DNA of 64,000 bases from Alphaproteobacteria bacterium (GTDB taxonomy: Bacteria > Pseudomonadota > Alphaproteobacteria > JAEULC01). The notes beneath the pieces are model-generated. The model worked only from the letters and a program-made list of their open reading frames with translations. It had not been told where the DNA came from and searched no databases. Of the stretch, positions 9,630-17,242 are shown piece by piece (within the stretch, counting starts at the first letter, position 1; every line of letters starts with the position of its first letter). The DNA lies in NCBI GenBank assembly GCA_023150455.1, contig JAKLKW010000012.1:1-64000 (forward strand). The letters run 5' to 3'. Made by a program: the position numbers and the translations under genes.

Positions 9630-11714
9630 TCATGAGAGATCCAGGACCAGATTGAGATAGGGATCTACCCGCGCCGTCATGCCGGGCAGCACGACCGTCG
9701 TCGCGTCCATCTGCTCGACGATCGCGGGACCGTGGATGACGTTGCCGGCGGCCAGGCGGTCGCGCTCGTAGACCGGGACGGGTACGCGGCCGGCGGCTTC
9801 CGGCAGCCAGACCTCGCGCCTGCCGGCGACCGCGGCCTGCGCATCGGCGCCGCCTGGCTCGTGGCGCCTCAGCGTCGCCTTGCGCACCAGGCCGGTCGCC
9901 TCGACGCGGAAGGTCACAAGCTGCACCGGCTCGCCGTCGGCCGTGAAGCCGTAGAGCCGCTTGTGGATCTCGGCGAAGCCGGCGGCCAGCGCGTCGATCG
10001 TCGCCGCGGTGATCGGCCCGTCCGGCAGCCTGACGCCGAGCTCGTAGTTCTGGCCCTCGTAGCGCATGTCGGCGGTGCGCACGACGCGGCGCTGGTCGAG
10101 CGCGATGTGCTCCTCGGCGAACCACCGGTCGGCCTGCTTCGCCAAGTCGGCGAAGGCCGCCTCGACGGTCGGCGCGACCGAATGCTCGCAGGGCAAGAGC
10201 CTGGTCGCCGCGAAATCGGCGCGCAGGTCGGTCAGCAGCAGGCCCATGGCGCAGAGGATGCCAGGCGCGCGCGGCACCAGGATGCGCTTGATCTCGAGCT
10301 CGCGCGCGAGTCGCGCGGCGTGCAGCGGGCCGGCGCCGCCGAAAGCCATCAGCGTGTAGTCGCGCGGGTCGTGGCCGCGTTGCACCGAGATCACACGGAT
10401 GGCGCGCGCCATGTTGGCGGTGACGACCGAGACGATGCCCTGCGCCGTCTCCATGGGCCCGAGGCCGAGCGTCTTGGCCAGCCGGTCGATCGCGGTCCGC
10501 GCGAGGTCCTGGCGCACCGCCATGCGGCCGCCGAGCAGATGCGTCGGGTTCAGGGTCTGCAGAACCACATTGGCGTCGGTGACGGTCGGCTCCTGGTTGC
10601 CGCGGTCGTAGCAGACCGGGCCGGGATCGGCGCCGGCGCTGCGCGGGCCGACCTTCAACAGCCCGCCGCTGTCGACATAGGCGATCGAGCCGCCGCCGGC
10701 GCCGACCGTGTGGATGTCGAGCGACGGCGCCTTCAGCGGATAGCCGTGCACCGTGGCCTCGGACGCCAGCCGCGCCTCGCCGGCCTTGAGCAGCGCGACG
10801 TCGGTCGAGGTGCCGCCCATGTCGAAGGTGATCAGGTCCGGGAAGCCGGCGGCGCGGCCGACGACCTGCGCGCCGACCACGCCGGTCGACGGGCCCGACA
10901 GCACGGCCCGCACCGGCTTGACCGAAGCGGCCTCGAAGCCGATCACGCCGCCGTTCGATTGCGTCAGGTGCGGCGCCACCGTCATGCCGAGCGCCTGCAG
11001 GCGCGGGGCGAGCCGGCTGATGTAGTTGCGCATCACGGGTCCGAGATAGGCGTTGACCACGACGGTCGACAGGCGCTCGAACTCGCGGAATTCCGGCGCG
11101 ATCTCGTGGCTGGCCGAGATGAACGCCTCCGGATGCTCCTCGGCCAGGATCTCGCGCGCGCGCCGCTCGTGATCGGGGCGCACGAAGCAGTAGAGGAAGC
11201 AGATAGCCACCGACTTGACGCCGGCCTGCTTGAGATGCCGCGCCGCCCGGCGCGCCGCGTCCTCGTCGAGCGGCGTCTCGACCTCGCCGGTATGGCGCAC
11301 GCGCTCCGGCACCTCCATGCGCAGGTCGCGCGAGACGAGCGTCGGCGGCTTGTCGGCGAACAGGTCATAGAGGTCGGGCCGCTTCTGCCGCCCGATCTCC
11401 AAGAGGTCGCGGAAGCCCTCGGTGGTCACGAGACCGGTCGGCACGCCGCGATGCTGGATCAGCGCGTTGGTCGCGACGGTGGTGCCGTGCCCGAAATAGC
11501 TGACCTCCGCCGCGGGGCGGCCGTTTGCGCCCGATCCGCTTCCATTGGGAACGACGCGCCTCAGTCCTTCCTCGACGCCGGCGGCGATGCCGCGCGACGG
11601 GTCGTCGGGCGTCGAGGATACCTTCCAGACTTCGACGCGGCCCTCGTCCTCCTCGAACAGGCAGATATCGGTGAACGTCCCGCCCGAGTCCACGCCCACG
11701 CGCCAGCGCGCCAT
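9630..11714 (-). CDS. hyuA: Hydantoinase A/oxoprolinase family subunit
   Basis: The 694-residue protein has the ASKHA-type ATP-binding fold of HyuA. GVDSGGTFTDICLF opens phosphate-binding loop 1, GHGTTVATNALIQ follows, and DMGGTSTDVALL is the second phosphate loop. GAGGGSIAYVD then precedes the SAGADPGPVCY motif. HyuA and HyuB normally form one complex that uses ATP to open a cyclic amide or to carboxylate or hydrolyse related substrates. It is the first gene of the leftward operon that continues through the peptide-type importer. The ATG at 11714 gives the usual family N-terminus. Confidence 0.93.
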   Translation of the reverse strand: MARWRVGVDSGGTFTDICLFEEDEGRVEVWKVSSTPDDPSRGIAAGVEEGLRRVVPNGSGSGANGRPAAEVSYFGHGTTVATNALIQHRGVPTGLVTTEGFRDLLEIGRQKRPDLYDLFADKPPTLVSRDLRMEVPERVRHTGEVETPLDEDAARRAARHLKQAGVKSVAICFLYCFVRPDHERRAREILAEEHPEAFISASHEIAPEFREFERLSTVVVNAYLGPVMRNYISRLAPRLQALGMTVAPHLTQSNGGVIGFEAASVKPVRAVLSGPSTGVVGAQVVGRAAGFPDLITFDMGGTSTDVALLKAGEARLASEATVHGYPLKAPSLDIHTVGAGGGSIAYVDSGGLLKVGPRSAGADPGPVCYDRGNQEPTVTDANVVLQTLNPTHLLGGRMAVRQDLARTAIDRLAKTLGLGPMETAQGIVSVVTANMARAIRVISVQRGHDPRDYTLMAFGGAGPLHAARLARELEIKRILVPRAPGILCAMGLLLTDLRADFAATRLLPCEHSVAPTVEAAFADLAKQADRWFAEEHIALDQRRVVRTADMRYEGQNYELGVRLPDGPITAATIDALAAGFAEIHKRLYGFTADGEPVQLVTFRVEATGLVRKATLRRHEPGGADAQAAVAGRREVWLPEAAGRVPVPVYERDRLAAGNVIHGPAIVEQMDATTVVLPGMTARVDPYLNLVLDLS

Positions 11715-11875
11715 GCTTCCCCTCCGATCGGCCCGAACGAGCCTGCCCCGTCCGCGCCTGCAAGCGGTATCGGAGCGCAGCGAACGGGCAAATGCAAGCG
11801 AGGGGCCGGCGCCGTCATCCCGGCCGGTCGTCGAGTGCCCTTGCCGGGCAAAGGCGCCGCGACCCGCCGGCGATG

Positions 11876-12181
11876 CTACATTGCCGTCTTCGGCGCCGTC
11901 TGCAGCAGCTCGTGCAGCTGGCCCTTCCAGAACTTGGCCATGCCGGTCGTGCCGTGCAGCACCACGACCGGCTCGCCCTTCGGATCGCCGACCGTCGTCC
12001 AGTGCAGTCGCAGCTCGGGCATTACCTCGCCGGTGTGGAACTTGAGGTCCTTTACGACATGGTCGCCTTCCTTCGGTTGCGGAAAGTCCGCCGCCGACGC
12101 GGCGCCGGCGATCAGCGCGAGCGCGCCCCATACGGCCGTGCGCAATAGGAATCTCCGGTTTGATATGCATTCCTCCTGCAT
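11876..12181 (-). pseudogene. Truncated alpha/beta hydrolase (MetX/homoserine acetyltransferase-like), N-terminal piece
   Basis: About 100 residues carry a secretion leader with twin arginines (NRRFLLRT, then ALALIAGAASA). The start of a secreted MetX-like alpha/beta hydrolase follows: KFHTGEVMPELRLHWTTVGD, then VVVLHGTTG. Full members exceed 300 residues. Here the similarity stops just after the oxyanion HGTTG motif, so there is no nucleophile Ser, Asp or His. I could not find the missing part in any frame between 11715 and 11875. It is best read as a degraded gene; a functional 100-residue peptide is unlikely. Confidence 0.65.
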
Positions 12182-12374
12182 TTGATCCGCTTTTCCAAGG
12201 TCCGAGCATGCGCCGGCGCCACGAGACGTTCAATGGCTGCGCGAATCACAAAAGCGTTGCATCACCGACAATTTCAATCAGTCGTTAAATCGCGGCTGCT
12301 AGAAGTCACGGCCAACACGACAAGAGCTGCGATTGGGGACGAGACGGCCGCGCCGCAAGCAGGCCGCACACGAG

Positions 12375-13295
12375 ATGACGACACCTGTTATTCCCGGCTT
12401 CCGCACGTTTGCGCAATACGACGACAGGGATTTCTCCGGGCGCAACCTCGACGGGCTGAAGATCGTGGACCGCCGCGTCAAGGGTGCGACGTTCGCCGGC
12501 GCGTCGCTGCGCAACGCAGTTTTCGACCGCAGCAGCTTCGTCGATTGCAGCTTCGCGTCCTCCCTGCTCGACGGCGCCAGCCTCAAGCGCACCGTGCTCG
12601 AGAACTGCGACTTCACCGGGGCCAGCATGGTCAAGGTCGACGCGCACGAGGCGGTTTTCCGCTCGGCCAAGGTGATGTCCTATGCCGGCGCGGACACGGT
12701 CAAGATGAACGGCGCCGTGGCGATGACATTCGACGGCGCCACGATCGAGGATTCCAGCTTCCAGGGCGCGCGGCTGAGCAACGCGTCGATGGTCAACGTC
12801 CGCGCCAAGAACGTGGACTTCCGCGAGGCGAACCTGGAAGGCGCGCGCTTCGACAACTGTACCCTGGCGGGATCCAACTTCTCCGGCGCCAAGCTGCACG
12901 GCGCCGATTTCTCTCAATCGGCGGGTGCCAGCGAAGTGCTTTCGGAATGGGCCCAGAGTGTGGTTACGATGAAGCAGAAGATGTCGCATGACGACCTGAT
13001 CGGCGCCGTGGTGCAACACGAGGAATGGCTGAAGAGCGACGGCAGGACCGGCGCGCGCCTGGTGCTGCGGGCGACCGACATGACCCATGCGCGCCTCGAC
13101 GGGCGCGACCTGTCGGGCAGCGATCTGCGCGAGAGCAGGCTCGACTTCGCCAGCCTGAAGAACACGCGCCTCATCGCCGCCGATCTGCGCGGCTGCAGCT
13201 TCACGCGCGCCGATCTCAGCAACGCCGATCTGCGCGGGGCCGAGATCGAGAGCGACGCTCTGGTGCGCGCCGTGGCGACGGGCGTGCGCGCATAG
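12375..13295 (+). CDS. Pentapeptide-repeat protein
   Basis: The 306-residue product has long runs of the A(D/N)Lxx five-residue repeat in two blocks: residues about 15-190 (FSGRNLDGLK, FAGASLRNAVF, FREANLEGARF) and about 235-300 (HARLDGRDLSGSDLRES, ADLSNADLRGAEIE). They are separated by a helical stretch around SEWAQSVVTMKQKM. Such repeats fold into a right-handed quadrilateral beta helix used for protein binding, including DNA-mimic functions, but no specific partner is indicated. No signal peptide or membrane segment is evident. The ATG at 12375 is chosen because the upstream in-frame extension is not repeat-like. Confidence 0.85.
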   Translation: MTTPVIPGFRTFAQYDDRDFSGRNLDGLKIVDRRVKGATFAGASLRNAVFDRSSFVDCSFASSLLDGASLKRTVLENCDFTGASMVKVDAHEAVFRSAKVMSYAGADTVKMNGAVAMTFDGATIEDSSFQGARLSNASMVNVRAKNVDFREANLEGARFDNCTLAGSNFSGAKLHGADFSQSAGASEVLSEWAQSVVTMKQKMSHDDLIGAVVQHEEWLKSDGRTGARLVLRATDMTHARLDGRDLSGSDLRESRLDFASLKNTRLIAADLRGCSFTRADLSNADLRGAEIESDALVRAVATGVRA

Positions 13296-13329
13296 CGCCG
13301 CCCGCGCTGACGCCGGCCACGCGTCGGCC

Positions 13330-14286
13330 CTAGGCCACCTTGTTCAGCGGCCGTACCGGCCTGCCGTCCAGATAGCTGCGGATGTCCTCGATCGCCTCGC
13401 CGTAGAACACGCGGTAGTTCTCCTCGATGACGTAGCCGAGATGCGGCGTGATCACGACGTTGTCGAGGCGCCTGAGCGGATGGGCGGCGGGCAGGGGCTC
13501 CTCGTCGTAGACGTCGATGCCGGCGCCGGCGATGCGGCGTTCGTGCAAGGCGGCGACCAGCGCCTTCTCGTCCACGATCGGGCCGCGCGAGGTGTTGATC
13601 AGCACCGCGCCGGGCTTCATGCGCCCGAGCTCGGCCTCGCCGATCAATCCGCGCGAGCGGTCACCCAGCACGAGATGGATCGCGACGACATCGGCTTGCG
13701 CCAGGAGCTCGTCCTTGTCGACACGCGTCGCTCCGGCCTCGGCCGCGCGCGCATCGGTCAGGTTCGCGCTCCAGGCGATCACCCGCATGCCGAAGGCCTG
13801 GCCGATGCGCGCGACCTGCGCGCCGAGCCGCCCGAGGCCGATGACGCCGAGCACCTTGCCGTTCAAACCGCGGCCGAGCGTGGTTTGCCATTTGCCGTCG
13901 CGCATGCCGCGGTCCTCGCGCGGGATATGCCGCAGCAGCGCCAGGATCAGGCCCCAGGTCAGCTCCGCCGTCGGGTAGGCGAGGCTCGCCGTGCCGCAGA
14001 CCTGGATGCCGCGCGCCGTCGCCGCGTCGACGTCGATCGCGGCGTTGCGCATGCCCGTGGTGACGAGCAGCTTGAGCTTGGGCAGGCGTTCGATCAGGGC
14101 GCGCGGAAAGGGCGTGCGCTCGCGCATCGCCACGATGCAGTCGAAGGGCGCCAGGCGCCGGACCAGCGCGTCCTCTCCGACGATCGGCTCGTTGAAGGCG
14201 GTCGCCTCGGCGCGCGGCTTCAGTCCGGCCCAATCGGCCAGGCCGAGCGCGGCATTCTGGTAGTCGTCGAGGATCGCGATGCGCAT
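13330..14286 (-). CDS. D-2-hydroxyacid dehydrogenase (NAD-binding, PGDH-like)
   Basis: The 318-residue enzyme is a typical D-isomer-specific 2-hydroxyacid dehydrogenase. VTTGMRNAAIDVDAA lies in the catalytic lobe and GVIGLGRLGAQVARIGQAFGM is the NAD-binding Rossmann loop. Catalytic Arg (INTSRGPIVD), Glu (DVYDEEPLP) and His (VVITPHLGY) are all present. It reduces or oxidises a 2-oxo/2-hydroxy acid with NAD(H) in the cytoplasm. Substrate cannot be set from the sequence, although many such stand-alone genes act on glyoxylate/hydroxypyruvate-like acids. It is convergent with the pentapeptide gene. Confidence 0.9.
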   Translation of the reverse strand: MRIAILDDYQNAALGLADWAGLKPRAEATAFNEPIVGEDALVRRLAPFDCIVAMRERTPFPRALIERLPKLKLLVTTGMRNAAIDVDAATARGIQVCGTASLAYPTAELTWGLILALLRHIPREDRGMRDGKWQTTLGRGLNGKVLGVIGLGRLGAQVARIGQAFGMRVIAWSANLTDARAAEAGATRVDKDELLAQADVVAIHLVLGDRSRGLIGEAELGRMKPGAVLINTSRGPIVDEKALVAALHERRIAGAGIDVYDEEPLPAAHPLRRLDNVVITPHLGYVIEENYRVFYGEAIEDIRSYLDGRPVRPLNKVA

Positions 14287-14358
14287 GGTCGTCCCTTCCC
14301 CTGGAATCGGCCTGGCCCCTTATAGCGGCCGCGCCGATCCGGGAGAACAGACGGCGCG

Positions 14359-14544
14359 TCAGAAGACGCGTTCGACCGGGAGTCCCAGGGCCATAGAGCC
14401 GGCATACTCAGCCTGCGGCCCCGACTGCAGCGGGTGATAGCGGGCCGCCTGGATGTCGCGGAAGCGGCGCTCGGCCTCAGCGTCTTTGCCAAGGAGAAGA
14501 GCCGGGTCTCGACCTGACCAGACCCGTCCATTCGCTGGGCGCAA
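14359..14544 (-). pseudogene. Probable C-terminal remnant of an acyl-CoA dehydrogenase
   Basis: The 61-codon frame ends with AERRFRDIQAARYHPLQSG followed by an ALGLPVERVF tail. This looks like the last helix and tail of an acyl-CoA dehydrogenase, where the R-x-RD-x-QxxRxHPL pattern occurs near the end of the chain. Nothing upstream to 14593 continues the family, and there is no plausible start with a ribosome binding site. I read it as a leftover 3' end. The assignment rests on motif memory only and could be wrong. Confidence 0.4.
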
Positions 14545-14593
14545 GATCGTTATTTTTCATGATAGTAGACGGCGTTCTTGATGCAGGGCCGTC

Positions 14594-16342
14594 TTAAGCC
14601 GGCATCTGCCGCTGCGCCAGCTCGGCGAACAGGCGCCCGGCCGCGATCAGCTCCTCGTAGCTGCCGCGCTCGACGATTCGGCCCTGGCGCAGGACCAGGA
14701 TCAGGTCGGCCTTGCGCACCGTCGACAGGCGATGGGCGATGATGAACGTGGTGCGGCCCCGCATCAGCGTTTCCAGCGCCTGCTGGATCAGCGCCTCGGT
14801 CGCGGTGTCCAGCGCGCTCGTCGCCTCGTCCAGGATCAGGATCGCCGGGTCCTTCAACAGCGCGCGCGCGATCGCCAGGCGCTGGCGCTCGCCGCCGCTC
14901 AGGTTGACGCCGCGCTCGCCGACCATGGTGTCGTAGCCCTTGGGCAGCGCGCTGATGAAATCATGCGCCTGGGCCTTGCGCGCGGCCTCCTCGATCTCGG
15001 CCTGCGCCGCTTCGGGCCGCCCGATGCGGATATTCTCGCCGATCGTGCGGCTGAACACGGCGCTGTCCTGGAACACGACGCCGACATTGGCGCGCAGCGA
15101 TTCCAGCGTCACGTCGCGGATGTCGTTCCCGTCGACGCGTATCGTGCCCGATTGCGGGTCCCACAGGCGGCTCAGGAGCGCCATGGTCGTGCTCTTGCCC
15201 GACCCGGTCGGACCGACCAGGGCGACCGACGTGCCGGCCGGGACGGAGAAGCTGAGCTCGCTCACCGCTGTGCGCGCGCCGTCGTAGGAGTGCGTGACGC
15301 GCTCGAAATCCACGTCGCCGCGCACGCGGCCGAGCACGGCCGCGCCCGGCTTGTCGCCGACGCCGGGCGTCGTGTCGAGCACCTCGAAGTAGTCGTCGAG
15401 CGCCGGCACCTGGAAGAACAGGCTGGAGATGAAGCCGGTGGCGTTCTCGAGCCGGCCGATCAGCATCGTGGCGAAGCCCATGAAGCTGACGATCTCGCCG
15501 ACCGAGATCTCGCCCCGGAAATGCAGGATGCTGCCGAGCAGGAAGATGCCGATCACGGTCACCGTCGAGGCCATCCGGCTCAGCACCGTCACCAGCGCCC
15601 ACAGGTTGAGGACGGGGAACTGCGCCGCCAGCAGCCGCTCGATCACCGCGCCGAGCTCGCGCGCCTCCAGCGCCAGGCGCACGAAGCTCTGCACCAGCAT
15701 GACGTTGCCCAGCGCGTCGCCGGCGCGGGCGGCGAGCTCGGAATTGTAGTCCTCGACCGCGTGCTGCGCGCGCCAGGTCCTCTCGATCACCAACCGGTTG
15801 ATGACCGTGAACACCGCCATCAGCGCGACCAGCAGCAGCCCCATCTTCCAGTTCATCCAGAGCGCGACCGGCATCAGCGAGATCACGGCGACGAAGGTCG
15901 ACAGGTGCTCGCGGAAGAAGGACAACCACAGGCCGAACATGTGGTCGGCGCCCGTCAGCATGACCTTGAGCAGGCGCCCCGAGTGCTCGCGCTGATGGTA
16001 CGAGGCGGGCAGGCTCAGCACGTGCTCGAAATACATCGCCACCGCGGCGAGGCGCCGGCGATGGGCCAGCCGGTCGGCATGCAGCGCCACCAGGATGCTG
16101 GCGGCGATGCCGAAGAACCCCACCGCGCACCAGGCGCCCATCAGCCGCATGGTCATCGCCCAGTTCTCGTCCTGCGTCCGCGTGGTGCTGGTCGCCAGCA
16201 CGTCGATCACGCGGCCGAACAGGATCGGCTCGACGAAGCTGATGCCGGCGAGGCCGAGATTGCCGAGGACCAGGACGACGGCCAGCCGCCGTTCCGGCCG
16301 CAGCAGGCCCAGCACCCGGCCATAGATGCGCATGAAGTTCAC
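14594..16342 (-). CDS. ndvA: ABC exporter with fused membrane and ATPase domains, NdvA/ChvA-like glucan exporter
   Basis: The 582-residue half-transporter has an N-terminal six-helix export domain (residues about 20-300). The ATPase follows, with Walker A GPTGSGKS at 377-384, LSGGERQR at 481-488 and Walker B ILILDEATSALD. The helix-2/3 region (DRLAHRRRLA, then SGRLLKVMLTGAD and LWLSFFREH) is characteristic of cyclic beta-1,2-glucan exporters NdvA/ChvA. It should work as a homodimer in the inner membrane. No glucan synthase gene is nearby, so the substrate is by homology only. The start is GTG at 16342; an ATG nine bases later is an equally good choice. Confidence 0.88.
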   Translation of the reverse strand: MNFMRIYGRVLGLLRPERRLAVVLVLGNLGLAGISFVEPILFGRVIDVLATSTTRTQDENWAMTMRLMGAWCAVGFFGIAASILVALHADRLAHRRRLAAVAMYFEHVLSLPASYHQREHSGRLLKVMLTGADHMFGLWLSFFREHLSTFVAVISLMPVALWMNWKMGLLLVALMAVFTVINRLVIERTWRAQHAVEDYNSELAARAGDALGNVMLVQSFVRLALEARELGAVIERLLAAQFPVLNLWALVTVLSRMASTVTVIGIFLLGSILHFRGEISVGEIVSFMGFATMLIGRLENATGFISSLFFQVPALDDYFEVLDTTPGVGDKPGAAVLGRVRGDVDFERVTHSYDGARTAVSELSFSVPAGTSVALVGPTGSGKSTTMALLSRLWDPQSGTIRVDGNDIRDVTLESLRANVGVVFQDSAVFSRTIGENIRIGRPEAAQAEIEEAARKAQAHDFISALPKGYDTMVGERGVNLSGGERQRLAIARALLKDPAILILDEATSALDTATEALIQQALETLMRGRTTFIIAHRLSTVRKADLILVLRQGRIVERGSYEELIAAGRLFAELAQRQMPA

Positions 16343-16388
16343 GACGCGCCGTCCTACCGCGCCCGGCGCCGTCTGTCCCTGACATGGA

Positions 16389-17105
16389 TCATCGCCGCCT
16401 CTCCCGGCCGGCCGGCTTGCGGGCCGCGACGCGTGGGCGGGTCTTCGCCTTCGTCTTCGTCTCCGCCTTCGTCTTCGTCTTCGTCTCCGCCTTCGCTTTC
16501 GTCTTCGCCGGCGTCCGTCGCTTCGCCGCCTTTGCGGCGGGCTTGCGGAACACCTGCAGGGTCTTGAAGTCCGGCTCCGGGATCATGTCACGCTGCTGCC
16601 GCAGCTCGGCGATGTTGGGGATTGCTTTGTCGTAGGACATCGACTTCCGGTAGAACAGCATTCGGCCGCCGGGCTTGAGCTTGTCCCACAGCAGGCGCGC
16701 GACCGCGAGGTCGGTCATCGCGCCGTAGGCGTCGTTCCGTTCGGTGCGGAACTCGCAGAGATGGAACAGCGTGGCCACGTCGAGCGGCGGCAGCAGCCGG
16801 GCGTCGAGCTGGTAGATGTCGCCGAAGAAGGCCTTGTAGCTGCCGACGATCCTGGGCCGTTCGATCGCGAGCTTGACGTAGCGCTCGTACTCGCCGGGTG
16901 ACGCGGTGATTCCCAGCACGGCGTTGCCGCTGCCGTTCTCGGCGCTGCGCTGGCCGACGACGTGATGCGCGCCCGTTCCCATGTGGAAGATGGTCGCGTT
17001 GGCGATCCCGCGGTCCGCCAGGAAGTCCAGGAAATGCAGGTCGCAGGGACAGCCGTCCTCGTGCAGCTCCCAGGTGTCGTCATAGATGTGAAGCGTCCCG
17101 TCCAA
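16389..17105 (-). CDS. Hypothetical protein with Lys/Thr-rich tail, possible methyltransferase relative
   Basis: The 238-residue protein starts at TTG 17105, chosen because GGAGAGGAAG lies just upstream. Residues about 1-190 form a compact domain (DDTWELHEDGCPCDLHFLDF, IFHMGTGAHHVVG, LWDKLKPGGRMLFYRKS). The MGTGAHH and KPGGRMLFY stretches resemble the SAM-binding loop and a later strand of class I methyltransferases, but the motif is weak. Residues about 200-238 are a low-complexity Ala/Lys/Thr tail like those that bind nucleic acid. I do not recognise the family. Confidence 0.6.
   Translation of the reverse strand: MDGTLHIYDDTWELHEDGCPCDLHFLDFLADRGIANATIFHMGTGAHHVVGQRSAENGSGNAVLGITASPGEYERYVKLAIERPRIVGSYKAFFGDIYQLDARLLPPLDVATLFHLCEFRTERNDAYGAMTDLAVARLLWDKLKPGGRMLFYRKSMSYDKAIPNIAELRQQRDMIPEPDFKTLQVFRKPAAKAAKRRTPAKTKAKAETKTKTKAETKTKAKTRPRVAARKPAGRERRR
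16437..16507 (-). repeat. Low-complexity hexamer-like repeat inside the coding tail
   Basis: The plus strand repeats variants of GTCTTCGTCTCCGCC. Read on the minus strand these give the KTKAETKTKTKAETKTKAKT tail of the preceding protein. The near-tandem units suggest expansion by slippage, so the tail length may vary between strains. Confidence 0.7.
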
Positions 17106-17163
17106 GTCTTCCTCTCCTGTCCATGTGTTGGCGTCGACGATCCGGTTTTCTTCCGGCCGGCAC

Positions 17164-17242
17164 CTAGTACCAACTTTCAGAAATGGCTGATACGAAAATG
17201 CTAGGGAAATTCGAATCAGCCATTTCTGAAAGTTGGTACTAG
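17164..17242. mobile_element. Perfect 28-bp inverted repeat (miniature element or hairpin) ending in CTAG
   Basis: Positions 17164-17191 and 17215-17242 are exact reverse complements. They are separated by 23 bp whose inner edges pair for four further bases after one mismatch. Both outer ends are CTAG. IS630/Tc1-type elements insert at TA within CTAG, so a 79-bp non-autonomous element is a reasonable reading. The arms are visibly poorer in GC than the surroundings. The stop codon of the ABC gene (17239-17241) lies in the right arm. It could also simply act as a strong bidirectional terminator. No transposase is present. Confidence 0.6.
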
